DNA from: Anarhynchus alexandrinus
Taxonomy: Eukaryota > Chordata > Aves > Charadriiformes > Charadriidae
Assembly (NCBI GenBank): GCA_008711295.1
Contig: VUYV01000062.1
Location: forward strand, 372,001-436,000
DNA length: 64,000 nucleotides
Reading direction: 5' to 3'
The translations under genes and the position numbers were made by a program. The notes beneath the pieces are model-generated. The model did no database searches. It saw only the letters and a program-made list of their open reading frames with translations, and had not been told where the DNA came from. Position 1 is the first letter of the stretch. Every line of letters starts with the position of its first letter. This document shows, piece after piece, positions 1-13,600 of the stretch.

Positions 1-1604
1 AGGTCACTGTATTGTGTGCTTTTGCAAGATAACTGAATATAACAATATAAATTAAGCATCTTCTAATGGACAGGAATTCCTAGGCAAAAAGAAGTAGAAA
101 AATAAAATTGCTTTGAAAAATTGATTTAAATTGGGTTCAGAATGTTGACTTTTAAAAAGAAGATGCAAAAGGTGTGGTATATTACAAGTTTTTCTTTTCC
201 ATTACAGAGCAACTTCATTTCTTTTAGCTCTGTCTTTTTAGGGAACTAAAATAAATTGGAGTTTCTGTGCTTCCCTCTCAGGCCCTTTCCCCGCATGCAC
301 GTGTTGTTTGTAGCTTAACCTCTCCCAAGGCAGAAAGGAGGGGCTCTAGGAGAAGCTCAGAGGTGGTGGTCAACCTCCCCAGAGAATTGATGCGCAATAG
401 ACCCACCAGAATCTGCTCAAGAGGGGTGGATGTTTTTTAACTACTATGACTGCAAAGCAAAAGTAATGCTAGTTTGGGGCTAATCTTGAGGGGCAAGAAA
501 CATTTTCCAATCTCCCCACCACAGGACTTGATTAGTAAAGCCTTGGTCACCACTCCACACGCATTAATTTCATTTGGATGAGAGTCCTGTATGTAGACAA
601 TCTCCTGTCTAGTGCCTGGATATGTGCTGGGAGTGTGAAAGAGGCAACTTGCATAAGAGCACTCTGCTGCATCGTGCCAGAACTGCTTGGCTGGCTGGGC
701 TTCCCTGGCAGTTCAGTTCTCCGAGCTTTCAGAAGGACAGCATGCAGTCCGGAAAGGGAAAATACTTGTTCTTCCTGTTATCGAATGGCTCTGTGGGAGC
801 TCTTGCCATCCAGAATGCTGAATAAAGCCAAAGTCATTTGTGAAAGAAAAGCAGTATGTTACTTTTAAATTGGAAGTTGGAAATGATTTACCCCAGTAAT
901 TTTTAAGAAATCTTGTCTTTCTGATAGGTAGCTCATTTCAGCTATTAGCTATTCAGCACTGAGATGGAAAGGTGTGGTTTTGATAGCATTGTATTTCTCT
1001 GGAATGTAGGTAATTTGGGGGATGTGTCTGTTGGATAGGTTGTTTAAGCCTTGGTAGTAGGTGAGAACAAGCTAACCCTTTTTTTGATTCAAGACATGAA
1101 ATCAGCTAGGCTTATTGAGGTGATGGTGAAAACGAGGTTAGGATAGGGAAAACACCAATAGTGTTGTACATGTTCACCATTTTAGAAGGCAAGTAGGAAA
1201 GTAATAGTTAAATTTGGGTTACTTTTGTTTTTCTACATATCTGTCTGTAGCATACTTAACTTCTAAGAAAATATTCCTAGAAAATTCTTAACATTTAATA
1301 GGCGATCTTCAATAATTAAACTATGAAGTCATGTAGCATTGGCTGTAGCTGAATATCTAGAAGGCATTGGAGATCCAGATGGAGGTCTTGTGTGTGTGGA
1401 CAGGTACCATAGAAAAAAATGCGTGTAGAAATCTATTCTCTGAGATTATGGAAATTACAACTCTTTTTGTTTGAATTGAAATTCAAAAAATTGTGCTTTT
1501 ATATAACAAACATGAAAAAATCATATTACAGTAATTTGTAGCAATAGCAGAATTATGAAACTAATTCTGATCTTTATTTTGTTTTTTCTCTTCTTTTTTT
1601 CTAG
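1..1604 (+). other. PHKB: PHKB intron upstream of exon 3 (3' part)
   Basis: This is AT-rich intron leading to the acceptor at 1603-1604, which is preceded by a strong T-rich tract at about 1575-1602. A GC-richer stretch at 280-830 contains a 96-codon open frame and an AATAAA at about 822. I could not assign it to any gene or repeat. The preceding PHKB exons are not in the window. Confidence 0.8.
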
Positions 1605-1694
1605 GTTCAATTTATGAGCCACTTAAAAGTATTAACCTTCCAAAACCAGAGGGGGGAAGTCTGTGGGATAAACTAGATCATTATTACAGAATTG
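1605..1694 (+). CDS. PHKB: PHKB exon 3 (first exon in window)
   Basis: 90 nt. It starts by completing a codon begun upstream (xGT) and ends one base into a codon; donor GTAAGT. It encodes [14 protein letters not shown] and then [11 protein letters not shown], fragment residues 1-30, the conserved entry into the GH15-like domain. The residues corresponding to PEGGS differ from the mammalian DNET stretch, a variable position. Confidence 0.95.
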
Positions 1695-4600
1695 GTAAGT
1701 TAATAATTGTTCCTACCATGAAAGATTTTCAGTGTAACTTACTAACCAACAACTTACAGTTGTGGTTATGACAGTAATTAGCTTTGTCTTAAAATAATAT
1801 CTGCAGTCTTTATAAGGATTTTTATTTTCTGAGAGGTAAATGGTTCTGTCATTACAACTTCCCATAAGATTCCTGTGATAATATAAAGCATGTGTTTGGA
1901 TACTTCATACATTGCTTGAAGTATCATGACCTGCAAATAGTCTTAAAAATTGTCATCTACATTTGTCAAACTGTAGAACAGATTCAGAGTTGCACCTGAT
2001 GGTCTTGGATGGGGAGGGGTAAAGGTAATCTGCTGACAGTTTTTGACGCTTGAGCTAACCCAGATATGAATTGGAATTGATATTTACACGTTAAATATCA
2101 TTGCTACATTATTCCCGCTTGACAACGGTTTCCTAAATTTCTGTTTGAAAGGTGCAAAAACTTGAGGGTTGAATTACATTTCTTCCTGAAAATGAAAATG
2201 CATATTGGAAATACAGTCGAGCTGTAAGACTGAATTTAGAATTATTTTGGATAAAGTGGTAGCCTAGTATTGTGGCATTAGCCAGATACAGCTGAGGAAA
2301 CACTTAAATGGAAAAAAGCTTTCTTGTAGTACTTATAACAGTTTTACAGGTGATCAGTGATGTTGTGGTTTAACCCCAGCCAGCAAGTAGGACCGCAGAG
2401 CCTCTCACTTAACCCCACCTTCCCCCATCAGAAGGGTAGGGAGAAGAGGGAGAAAAGGAGTGAAAGGGGAAAAAAAACTTGTGGGTTGAGATAAAGACAG
2501 TTTAATAGAACAGTAAGGGAAAAGGAAAATAACGATAATGATAATAATAATAATGGTAAAAGACCGTACAAGACAAGTCACTCTCACCGCCTGGTGAACT
2601 GGTTGCCCACCCTGACCCAGCAGAGCCCCCGGCCAACCCCCATTTATATACTGAGCATGATGTCTATGGTACGGAATATTCCATTGTTCTGTCTGTGTTC
2701 CTTCTCAGCTTCCATGGGAAGCTTAAAAATGTCCTTGACTAGTATAAACATCACTTAGCAACAACTAAAACAATATGGATTATTGACATTTCTTTCATAC
2801 CAAATCTGAAAGACACCAATCACTAGAAAAAAAATTACCTCTGTCTCAGCTGAAAGCAGGACAAGTGAGAAGTTAATTTTTGTTACTAATGGTGCCATAA
2901 TGTATTTTTGTGCCAAGATTTTGTCTGGTAGGTAACTTATTTTAAGCCAATTTTCCTGTTTTTCTTTTTATTATGAGATCATTTTAAGCCAAAAACATAT
3001 ACATTAAAGAAGCAATGGTTTATTTTGATGGTTTTGGGTGTTGGGGGGTTTGTGTTATAATGAAATCCTGCCTGTATTCTAAAATCAGGGTTTTTTTTAA
3101 TGGCTGTGCAATTGACTGTTTGAAATTTAAGTTTTAGTCAGACAAAGGTATAGGATAGTGAATAATTTTTCCATCATTCTGAAAATGTGGGGTGAGACCC
3201 CCTTCATTCAAATAGCTTTTTGAAGTGAAGTCTGTGAGTTGTGCTTCATCTACCCACAGACACCTTGCTCTTTGTAGATGCATTGCTTTTATCTTTCTTA
3301 CGGAGGAGATGAGTGTTCAATTTACTTTTAATGCTTGACAGCAGCAAATCTGTGGTGGTACTTGCTGTTTATCTGCTGGGCATTTATGTTGCGAGCGTCT
3401 GCCTCAGTAAAAATTTACTATTGAATATATACTTCATTGTAGAATAATTTATATTGACTTTTTCAGGTAACATTTTATCAAAGTTCTTGTTATAAGATAT
3501 TAAGTCACTGAAGGATATAATGCAAAAAGCCATAAACCCCTGTAATTTTTGTTTAAAATAATTAATTTCTAGTACATAGACAATAAAAAGGCTTTTTAAA
3601 AATTGATCCTTGATAAAATTCTGGGAAAAAAGCCTGCTTTCTTGTCTTATAATGGACAAGTTATTGTTAGAAGGGTCATGTTCAAGGACATTAAGCTCAG
3701 TTTCCATCTCCTAGCTCGCTGGTTGTTATACAATTTTAGGAAAACAATTCCCAAAATGCAAAATATTGAAGTACAAAAAGAATGAAAGTAATATTTTGTA
3801 TTTCTTCTAATTCAGTTTTGACAATTTGAGAATTCCTGTCTTGTTCTATTTTTATGTCAAGGTACTGAGTTAAATAATTGTGGTCATCCTTTGTCCTTAC
3901 TTACTTACTCCTTTTTTAAAAATATTGATATATTCTGGCCTAAGTTAAATATTTTTTATGAATGTAGAGTTCTGCAGAGTTTAATTATTTAAATTACTGG
4001 GGTGGGGGCAGTTGTCATACTGTAGCACCCTTTTTTTTTCACGAAAGGGAAATTACTGGGTTGCATCGTAGAGATTCAGTATGAAGTGGGTTGTACTAGA
4101 ACAGAGCCATATAAATACTGTTGAATACTGATTTTTTGTAAAAAGGTCTGATTTGACTGAACAAACAAAGTGACAAAATTGTTTTTTTGTGTCCTTCTCC
4201 TTACCTGTCTTTCTATTCTATGTTGTGCATGCTCTAACAGGTTGTTCATCTCTTGATTTATTCCTGAAAATCTATGTAGAACCTGGAAGAAACATGTTGT
4301 TAATACTATTTTTCTTTTTTGCTTTTTCCAGTTAAGTCAACATTGTTGCTTCATCAAAGCCCAACAACAGGTCTATTTCCTACAAAGACATATGGTGATA
4401 ACCGAAAGGCAAAAGTACACGACAGTCTTTACTGTGCTGCATGTGCCTGGGCATTAGCCCTTGCTTACAGGTGAATAACTTCTAAACTCATGTCTCTGCC
4501 ATGTTACATTTCTTTTGTTATGCAGTTCCCCGGGAATGTTTTAAAAGATGAAGCTTTATCAAAAACAGTTTTGTAAACCCATAGAGTTGGTACATGTTTC

Positions 4601-7600
4601 CAAATCTCAATTAAAATATTTATCTAGCTCCTGCATTAAAAAAAGTCACTCTGCTTTGGTAAGTAAACATGTTTTAAACATGTTTTTGTATAATTTAATT
4701 CATACCAATATTCTGAAACGGAGGAATTAATGCATGCTATTGAAAATAAAGGTTATTGTTGCAAACTGTACTCAGGGAATACTGCTCATTTTAAGTGCAG
4801 TAGGAGAGTTCAGAGCAGAAGCAGGCTTGTTGCAGGTAGTAGCAATTCGGGTACACACAGGAGACTGAATCCTTGAATGCTGGGAAATATTTATTTGGGA
4901 AATAATAGTGACTATCATCCTTGCTAGGAACAGTGGCTGGGCAGTCTCAGTTGTTGGCTCTTATTTTCTTTTTCTTCCGTTTCCACTGTTGACTCATTAC
5001 AAAAGTAGGTTAGGAATTTGTGTGGTGTAGTATGACCTTAAGAACTATGGGAGAGTTACCTCCCATATGAATTTATTCATCATTTCCTCTCCTTTAGGTC
5101 AAATGACTATGGAAATTGCTTTCTAAGATTTAGTATTCCTTGTTTCCAACCTTGCTACCCCAGACACCCAGGAAAGCACAGACAGAGGTGGTGACAACTC
5201 AAATGCAGTCTTTTTAAGAAAGAAGATGATGTGCAGATATTGAATATTTACTCTTTTTAGTAATCAACTTCTTGTATTGAGGTAGCAATCACATTCTTGG
5301 ACAAAATTCTGATGTATCTTACAGAAGAAGGGCCAGAAATAATACGAGGAGCTACTGTTGAAGTAAAGATGATCTACTTAGATAAAAAGTTTTGAGTTTC
5401 TTTTTTGTCTCTATTTATTGCTTCAGAGTCTATACTTCTGACACCAATCTGAACAAAACATTAATAAAATTGTCTTCTATGAAATGTTACAAAGTGATGC
5501 TTTTTGAAAGTGAAAACGTACAGAAATTTTACTTCTTTTACAGAGTGTTTACTTCTGGAGATGTCATGCCTGAGATCTAACGGGTTTCAAAATTTTGAGA
5601 AACTAGCAAAAATTATAAGGAAATTAACATTCAGAATGTGTAATTATTACTTTCATTTCCTATATTGAAATCTTTGCATCTTTCTTTTAATTCCTCTTTC
5701 TGTTGGTGAAATAAAAGCATTTGAAAACAAAAAAAAAAAGAGAGAAAAAATTTAGAAGGAAGAATGAAAGGGGTGGGAGTGATTGTTTTGAATTTTCAGC
5801 AACTCATAGAAGAGAGTGGCATGATATTGCCAGAGTTATTCAGTCTTTAATTTCCAGTATGTAGAATTGTAGAAGATGATACATGAAATTTGTTGCAGGT
5901 TGAAGGAAGGTCAAAGTGGCAAGACAAATAGTTTGTGTTATTTCCAGTTATGCTCAGAACAGGGCCCTGGACTTCAGATGCTGCGCAATGAATTTTCTTT
6001 GATGGGGAAAGGTTAATGACTGAAATTAAGTGAGTGACTAAAATCTGAAATGAGCCAGGACACAAGATGTGTGGAAGGCTCCACATCTACCACATGCAGA
6101 TTACTGTGTTTGACTCACGCCAGTGCTCCTGTTCACTTTCATAAAAGCTAAATTTCTTGAGAGCATGTTAAGAAAACAAACACTGTTGTTGTGAATAGAG
6201 AAAAAAATGTTTTAACATGAAAACTTCAGAGCTTTTACGTGTGATTCTTATTGCTCTTTGGATTTATGATTAAGTTGAGAATAAATCCTGCTGCTTAAAA
6301 ATTCTTAACCTAATTATTTTGCATTATCTGGTTTTATTCCTTGTGGGGTTGCTTTTCACCCCTTGTTTCAACTTTGTAATTGAAAGCAAGTACATTTCTT
6401 GTATCTAGGATTATTATTTGAATAGCTTGATTTCTGAATGTGTATAATTTTTGAAGTTATCACTACCTTCCTAATTTTCCATGTAGGTAGCAGAACCTCA
6501 GCAGAAACTACTGACATGTGAAGTATTGTGCAAAAGGATATGTTTTGTTTGCAGTGTAGTTATCCACTTACCTGTAATCAAATTAGTAACAGCTATAAAG
6601 CGGACTGAGAAAGATCAGTGAGCATATTATGCTGTTTTGCATATTTATATCAGAGACATGTTGTTGTAAGCTACAACTATGTAAGAAAACATTATTTTCA
6701 CCCTGAAAGGCTCAATCAAAAACTGAGAACTGGAAAAGACAGAATGCATGAATGCAATGATCAAGGTTGTTTACACAGAATACATTTCTTATAGTTAAAA
6801 TAACTTGGGATTTGGCATTGTTTTTAATACACATTTAGTAATATAGTAATTGTGAGTGTTGTTTGATTTCACGGTATGAAAATACTTATGTATCTTGAAA
6901 TACATTCCTGGTCATTTGGAGTAGTGAACTTTCAGACTCTTGTATGCACAGCTGTGGTTTATCAGCATCATCTGGAGAGTAAATGCTTGATTATGAATGG
7001 CAGATATTTTTTAGAGTTAAAGAGAAATTGCCTTTGTGTATTGGATCTTTCGAGGAACACAGAACAGTGACTTGCAATGTTATAATATCAGCAAGGATTA
7101 CCTTTTTTCTTTTTAAATTTTGAAATGGGAATGTTTGTGTAAGTTGCAATATAAACTAAAAAATATTATTTTTTTTTTTTATTAAGGAAGGATGGGGAGG
7201 GCTACAAATATGTTGATATGAGTGTGGGCACCACTGTACAACAATGTTAGTTAAATACTTAATATTCCAAAGTGCTAATGTGTCCTTTTTTGCTCTTTCC
7301 CCATTAATGCATTTCCAATTTGTTTTATGAGTTATCTCTCTTACCCAGGCGTATTGATGATGACAAGGGAAGAACTCATGAATTGGAGCATTCTGCTATA
7401 AAGTGTATGAGAGGAATTCTCTACTGCTACATGCGTCAGGCCGATAAGGTAAAACACTGTAGTGTGGACACAAGCACTCACTTAATTCTAAGGGATTAAT
7501 TAAACTGTGAAAACTGACTTCTAAATATAGATAAAATTCAAAAGGGAAATGCAGTATTACTGCGTGGCCGGCCCAGCTAAGAAAAGCTGCTTCGTTATTG

Positions 7601-10600
7601 TCAGCATTGGTTTAGGGTATAGAAGACACGAGCATTTTGCAAAGTGAATGGCAGGGTATACTTGACATTTCTTTGGGTTCCTTTTGCAGTTATTTATCCC
7701 ATTTAAACATTAGACCATTAGTAATTGGGGTTTTATGTCATTTTAGTGCTTAAATGGAAAGATGTGGAATTTCTTTTAGCTAAGGCTGGAGAGTTTTTTT
7801 TGCACTATTAATTTGGTTATTGCATTTGCAGTTGTTCTCCTTACCTAGGTGATAGTTTTGATGATTTTGCTTGGGTTCTTTAGCAGCCATTTTCCAGTAT
7901 TCTTGGACCTAGTGATGTAACTTCAGAAGGGCAGCAACCCAAAATGAGTAAGGAAACAGAGTAATTTACTTATGCTTGATTTATTCAGCCTGTAATCCTC
8001 TTGTGAGTATACCCAGAATATTCTTGAATATTCAGGGTTTCTCCTTATCAACATTTAGATGTGGTGGATTAATTTTGCATAGTGGTTAGCAGTAATTCTA
8101 CAGGTAGTTAAATATTTAAATTCCATGTGATTATTTTAAGTTTATGTCACTGACTTTTAACTGCATTAAAAATAATTTTCATGTTGCCATGGCTTCCATC
8201 ACTTCTAAGCACACAAACTGAAATGTAAAGTCTGTAGGCATGTGACATCGGTAATAATAATAAGCAAACCAGGTGTATTGCCAGTCATATTTATGCTGAC
8301 ATGATATTTTTTTCTCAGTTTTCTTAGTCTGTTTCTTTGTAGTCTCATATCTTTAAATAATCTTGACCTAAATTGATCTTGTTACATTTGAGCTGTTGTT
8401 TTTCTCTTTGACATGCAGTGGTTTGTTTTGAGGATGATGAGTGCAGATATGAATAATGAACATTAAATTAACACAGGTGTCATACTGCTGACATACTGGT
8501 TGTCAGTTTTTGCCTTGATTACAATAAATGCTTCTCTCTTCCTACAGAGTAGTAATAAACAGTCTCTGGTACCTAACAGAAATAAGTCAAACTGGACTTT
8601 ATTCTGAGAGATTCTGTATGTGCTGGCCTAAATATCAATTATATATGCCCAAGACATGACTTGAATAGATGATGCTGCTTGTGACAAAAATTGCAGTTGT
8701 TATATTGTATTGCTAATGAACATAGGAGTTACAACCTAAAATGTATCGAATGTCTTCATGGACTAGACATGATAACTCCGTGAAATAGCATTCACTTTCT
8801 TGGTTCTGGGGCACATGCTATATGCTATGTATGATTTGTTGGTAGTGAAGAATATCCCATGAAGGGAAGATCGGTATTGAAAATGTTGGGAAATGTGGAC
8901 CAGGTACTGGCAATGATGGTTAGAAAATTTGAAAACTGTTTGTTGGAAAGCATAGTGTGACTTGAGGAATTAATGGAAAAGGATCTTCTTTTGTTACCTT
9001 CATTCTTTTATCTGTGAATTTGATTTGCTTTCTCTGCCCTGTTGCCAACGCTCTGACAGTCTAGTTGTTTTCTCAAATGATGTTGTAAGGTAGCAGACAT
9101 TGTATTTCGCGACAAAAACGGAATCAAAAGTACTTTAAAACCACTGTGGTTCTTATTTCACACCTTTGTCGTTACCCTGTTGTGTTAGTAATTCACCTTA
9201 TTGCATTCCATCTCCATTGAAAGAGATTCTGTATCGTAGAGGCTCATTGTGAGGTCCAATGGTAGCATCCATGAATAGAAAGTCATTTTAATCTGGGGTA
9301 CTATTCTTCCTGTGTATGATCTCTATGTTTTGATTTTAAGCTTTGCCTTCTAGTACCTGTAAATATTTCACTGTACATCTGAATGTCACAAACTGCTCAC
9401 CAAAAAAAATCTTTGTTTTCCCATGTACTCTTTTATACTAGATATTCTTAGCTCTTGCAGCTTTTCATTTGTTACGTGATTTCCGTGTGGCAATTTCTGA
9501 ATGCTTTTGTAGATCTATAACCCAAAAGGCTTAAAAAGTATTAATAACAATAATAATTTATTTTCTGTTTTAAAACCTTTGCCACGTTGTCAAATGGTAC
9601 AACAATAATTATTAAATTTTATGGCTCATGATTCATAAAAATTACTAAAGCTATTGTTCCCAACATAAGTTTTGGGCACTTCAGTAAGAGCTTTAAACTA
9701 GGAATGGCGAGGGAGAGAGAGAGTGCTCAACAATCAGGTGAGGAAGTGGTGGATGGGGTAGGCAAGCAAAGGGCCTGGGGTGACATGAACAGACGGCACA
9801 TAGCATTAACCCAAGTGTATGTATGGAAATAAGGAGATTTCTATGGAACAGCGTTATTGAGAAGAAAGCTCTCATACCCTTTCTGGGAAATCCGCATGCT
9901 TGGGTGCCTCTGACATGCTCAGAGATAATGCATGCTGCATGGGGAGCAAAAAGGAGGAATTAGAAGTATGTGTGTAGTTCCAGGGCTTTGATCTCATGGG
10001 ATCACAGAGATGTGGTAGGATAGCTCAAGTGACTGGAACATGGATGGATGGATGGATGGATGGATGGATACAGGCTCTTTAGGACATGCCAGGAAGGTGA
10101 GGAGGGGAGTTGCCCCGTATGTGAGAGGCTGGCTGGAGTTCTTGGTACTCTGCTAGGGAAAGGTAGTGAGCCAGCTGAGAGCTTATGTGTCAGGATTCTA
10201 TATGTACGTTTCAGATCTGTGAATTAAGGTAGGCGTGATATGCTTCCACCTGCATTCTGCTAAGATTTCAGCTCCGGTAAAATGAGGTGGCGTTTCTGCA
10301 GAAGATGAAAGTGACTGAGCATCTGTAGCTAGCTATTACAATTTTTTTTTTCTACCAGATCCAAAGAGATTAGATAGATGGATTGAATACTTGTATTCTT
10401 TACGTATACGTATACTTTAAGTGTGTATGAAATAGTTTCTGATAAGTTTCAGGAGCTGTTGTTTATAAGTTTTACATAGTGGTCATATTGAGAAATTTTG
10501 AAATACCTGAGTTATATAGTGAATTTGTGGTTGCCAAACGTACTGAAATTACTGACTTTGATTTTATGTTTTACCTTTAATTCACCTTTAGGTTCAGCAA

Positions 10601-13600
10601 TTTAAGCAAGACCCCAAACCATCTGCATGTCTTCATTCTGTTTTCAGTGCACACACTGGAGATGAGGTCTTCTCCCATAAGGAATATGGTCACCTTCAGG
10701 TAAAATATGCATGTATGTGTAAATGAAAGTTTGGATGATTTTAAATAACATTATTGTTGTCTCCAGTCTTTCATGATGCAGCTGTCTCAGTTCATTTAGA
10801 TTTGTTAGGTGTGTTGTACTTGATAAAATTGAGATTCCTTCTGCTTCTTTTGGTGAAAAAGACAGACTGTTTTGAAATATGTCAGTAGTATGTTCTGGTC
10901 AGAAGGTACTGAAATAACTGTGGGATTTGTGGAGGTAGATGGTTGTTTGTTTATGAGGTTGCTTCTTTTTGAGACCAACAGATGGCTGCCAATAAATAAT
11001 CCTGGCATAAAAAATATTGAAATAGTCAGTAAAGTGAAAGATTTAGTATAAGCTTACACTGGATATTATATTTTTTGTTAACGTTCCCAGCTTAATTTTC
11101 CATAAGTCTGAGCAATTTTCATTCATAGTAAAGATTTAATGTACGCTGTCAACAGCGTTGTCCAGTGACAAATCATTGTTTGCTATTTTGTGTAGTGGCT
11201 TCTAGTCAGATTCATCGCGTAATTGATTGTTTTACTGTCTTTCATTTTCCAAAGTGTTGATTTACTCTTTTTTTTTTTTTTTGCTTCTCTTTGCCTTCAG
11301 ACCCTTTTTTGCATTCATGACCTTGTTCTTTTGCATTCCATAACTCTCCTACACTTTTTAGTTCAGAAATTGTTAGTGAAATTATTCAGAAGTAACAGTA
11401 AGTTGATAATTACTTGGTGCTTTTCAGACTGTGGTAAGAAACTGTAGTCAGTGGTCTTTAAGTCTTTTGGAATTTTTAGAATTTGGACCTTATTCTTAAT
11501 CTGCTATGTTTCAGATAAGAATCCAATTTTTTGTTCTAGGTGGTTTCTCTAAATTTCATATACTGGGATTGTGGATTTTTAGATCATTGAAGCAAGTTAT
11601 TGTGATAAACTTACTTCTCTTTTGAAGTTGTACAAATTCTTAATTATACTAGAATTCTGTGTGACAAAAGCAGTTTTCTTTGATTCATTGATAAATTGAC
11701 TTTATGATGCTCATCTGTACAGCTGCTGAAGGTAATTACTGTTAATATAAATGTTATGTACAGCTACAAAGGAAAACAGTTTTTCCCAAATATAATTGTA
11801 TCTGAATGTTGTAATTACATTTCTGTCAGTTGATAACGCTAAAATTATAGTGAGGGATAGAGCGATTTGCTTTTTAGATGTGCTATGTATTATTCAATAT
11901 GCTACTTGCCTTCTTGGGGTTGTACTTGCTAATAAATTGTCATATATGTAAACATGAAACAGCTTGTGACTAAAGTGATTGCCTGTGGGTCAAAGCATGT
12001 CCTGGTTTGAGGTAAAACAGAACCAATTTTCTGTTCAGTAACTTCACTTTTTAGCTAAGCCTCTTTGCCTAGGCAAAAACATTTTAATATCATGGTTTCA
12101 AATAACTTAAAAAATGATACTGCAGCAGAAGTTGTAGAGGACAATGCTTGTTTGTGACGTTTCTTTCCATTGATCATCATTACATCTAGCATATTGGTAG
12201 ATGAGCATATCTTTAAGAACCAAAACTGTGTTATAGTGGGACCATCTTTGTTAGTAATATCACGTTTAGATTGTTTGTTTATGTGACTCCAATAAACATA
12301 AAATTAATTATAGTTTCCTTTCTGTCTTTAATTACTTCAGATAAATGCTGTGTCGTTATTTCTCCTCTATTTGGTTGAGATGATCTCTTCGGGGCTGCAG
12401 ATTATCTACAACACAGATGAGGTACAAATCAATTTCTGATGTTAAAACACGTGCTTTATTAAGTTGTTTTGGGTTTTTTTTTTCTTGGTTTTATTTAATT
12501 ATCAACTGTAAAATAATTGTTCTGGAAATACACTGCAGATATTCTCCACTTCTAATGGAAGTCAGGAAAGATAAATGGAATGAATGAGTAGTGAAATAAA
12601 TTAACAGCTAATAAAGTGTTATATGCAAAGAGTGAATGTAACTTGACATTGAAAACTTTTGTAGTTCCCTGCTATTTCTCAAAAGTACAAGGTCAAGAAT
12701 TAAAAGGTCTGTTAGTACGGTTAACTTCTAGTTACATCATTCTCGCTTTTCACCTGATTTCAAACTGTCAGTCAGTGCATTCTGTCTGGCAGAATTTCCA
12801 TATAATATATAATAGGGTTAATTTTCTGGAAAGCTGAAGGGCTTTCTTCAAATACATATGAACCTATAGGTGTTAAGAGGTTTTGCTGTATCTTTACTTG
12901 AAAATAAAACAATTTGATGTCACGGTAAGAGGTGTTTGTAGGATTGTTAACTTTAAATAAGATAATAATAGCCACCGTGGCCTTCACTCAAGGACAAGTC
13001 ATGTCAGGACAACCTGCTGTCCTGCTCTGAAATGAGGTTACGTTTTAAGACAGGAACAGAAAGCACAGATATTTTTTTTCTTAATCTGGATTTGTTTAAA
13101 TTTACTTTGGTCTGCTTAATAGTTTTTGCTGTATTGCCTTAAAAAGTTTAAATGCACTTATAGTAGTACCATTTTTAAAAAGGGGAGATTTTTCCCGTTA
13201 TAGTGTATTTACATTATATTTCTAAAATGTACGTCTTCATTAAAGTTCTTTCTTTAGATAACGAGAAAATTAAGTGATGCAACTTATCTTCTTTCTCAGT
13301 TAGATCATAGGTCAATATGATTTTCTCTGAATTGCCTTTATATCTGTGAGGAGGCAAATGTATGTAATTATGTGTTTACTTAGCTTGACTTATAATTTAT
13401 ATTATCCTCCAGATGTTTGCATTTAATTACCGAATCTTCAGAAAAGTGCATGTGTATAGACTCTCCAGTCAGTGGATATTCTCCACTTCAATGTCAAGAC
13501 GTAGTTTTCATTGCAACCGTACCCTAGAAATCTGTGGACTATAGAGATTTATACTAAGATTACTTTACCACAGACCTGTACATTCTATTAGTCTCTGTAT

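Larger units (their letters stand above)
7449..10591 (+). other. PHKB: PHKB intron 5
   Basis: 3.1-kb intron. Its main content is a degenerate CR1 ORF2 fragment at about 9915-10215 with an ATGG microsatellite. The 7449-9700 stretch is AT-rich with nothing I can classify. Confidence 0.8.

Noticed and set aside
280..870. 96-codon open frame and AATAAA at 578-868, possibly an LTR end or a small gene
   Set aside because: No recognisable protein, no LTR termini or target-site duplication, and no splice-consistent link to PHKB.
13005..13024. Inverted repeat CAGGACA/TGTCCTG with a 6-base loop, resembling abutting LTR ends
   Set aside because: Seven-base arms occur by chance in 64 kb, and no LTR body lies on either side.
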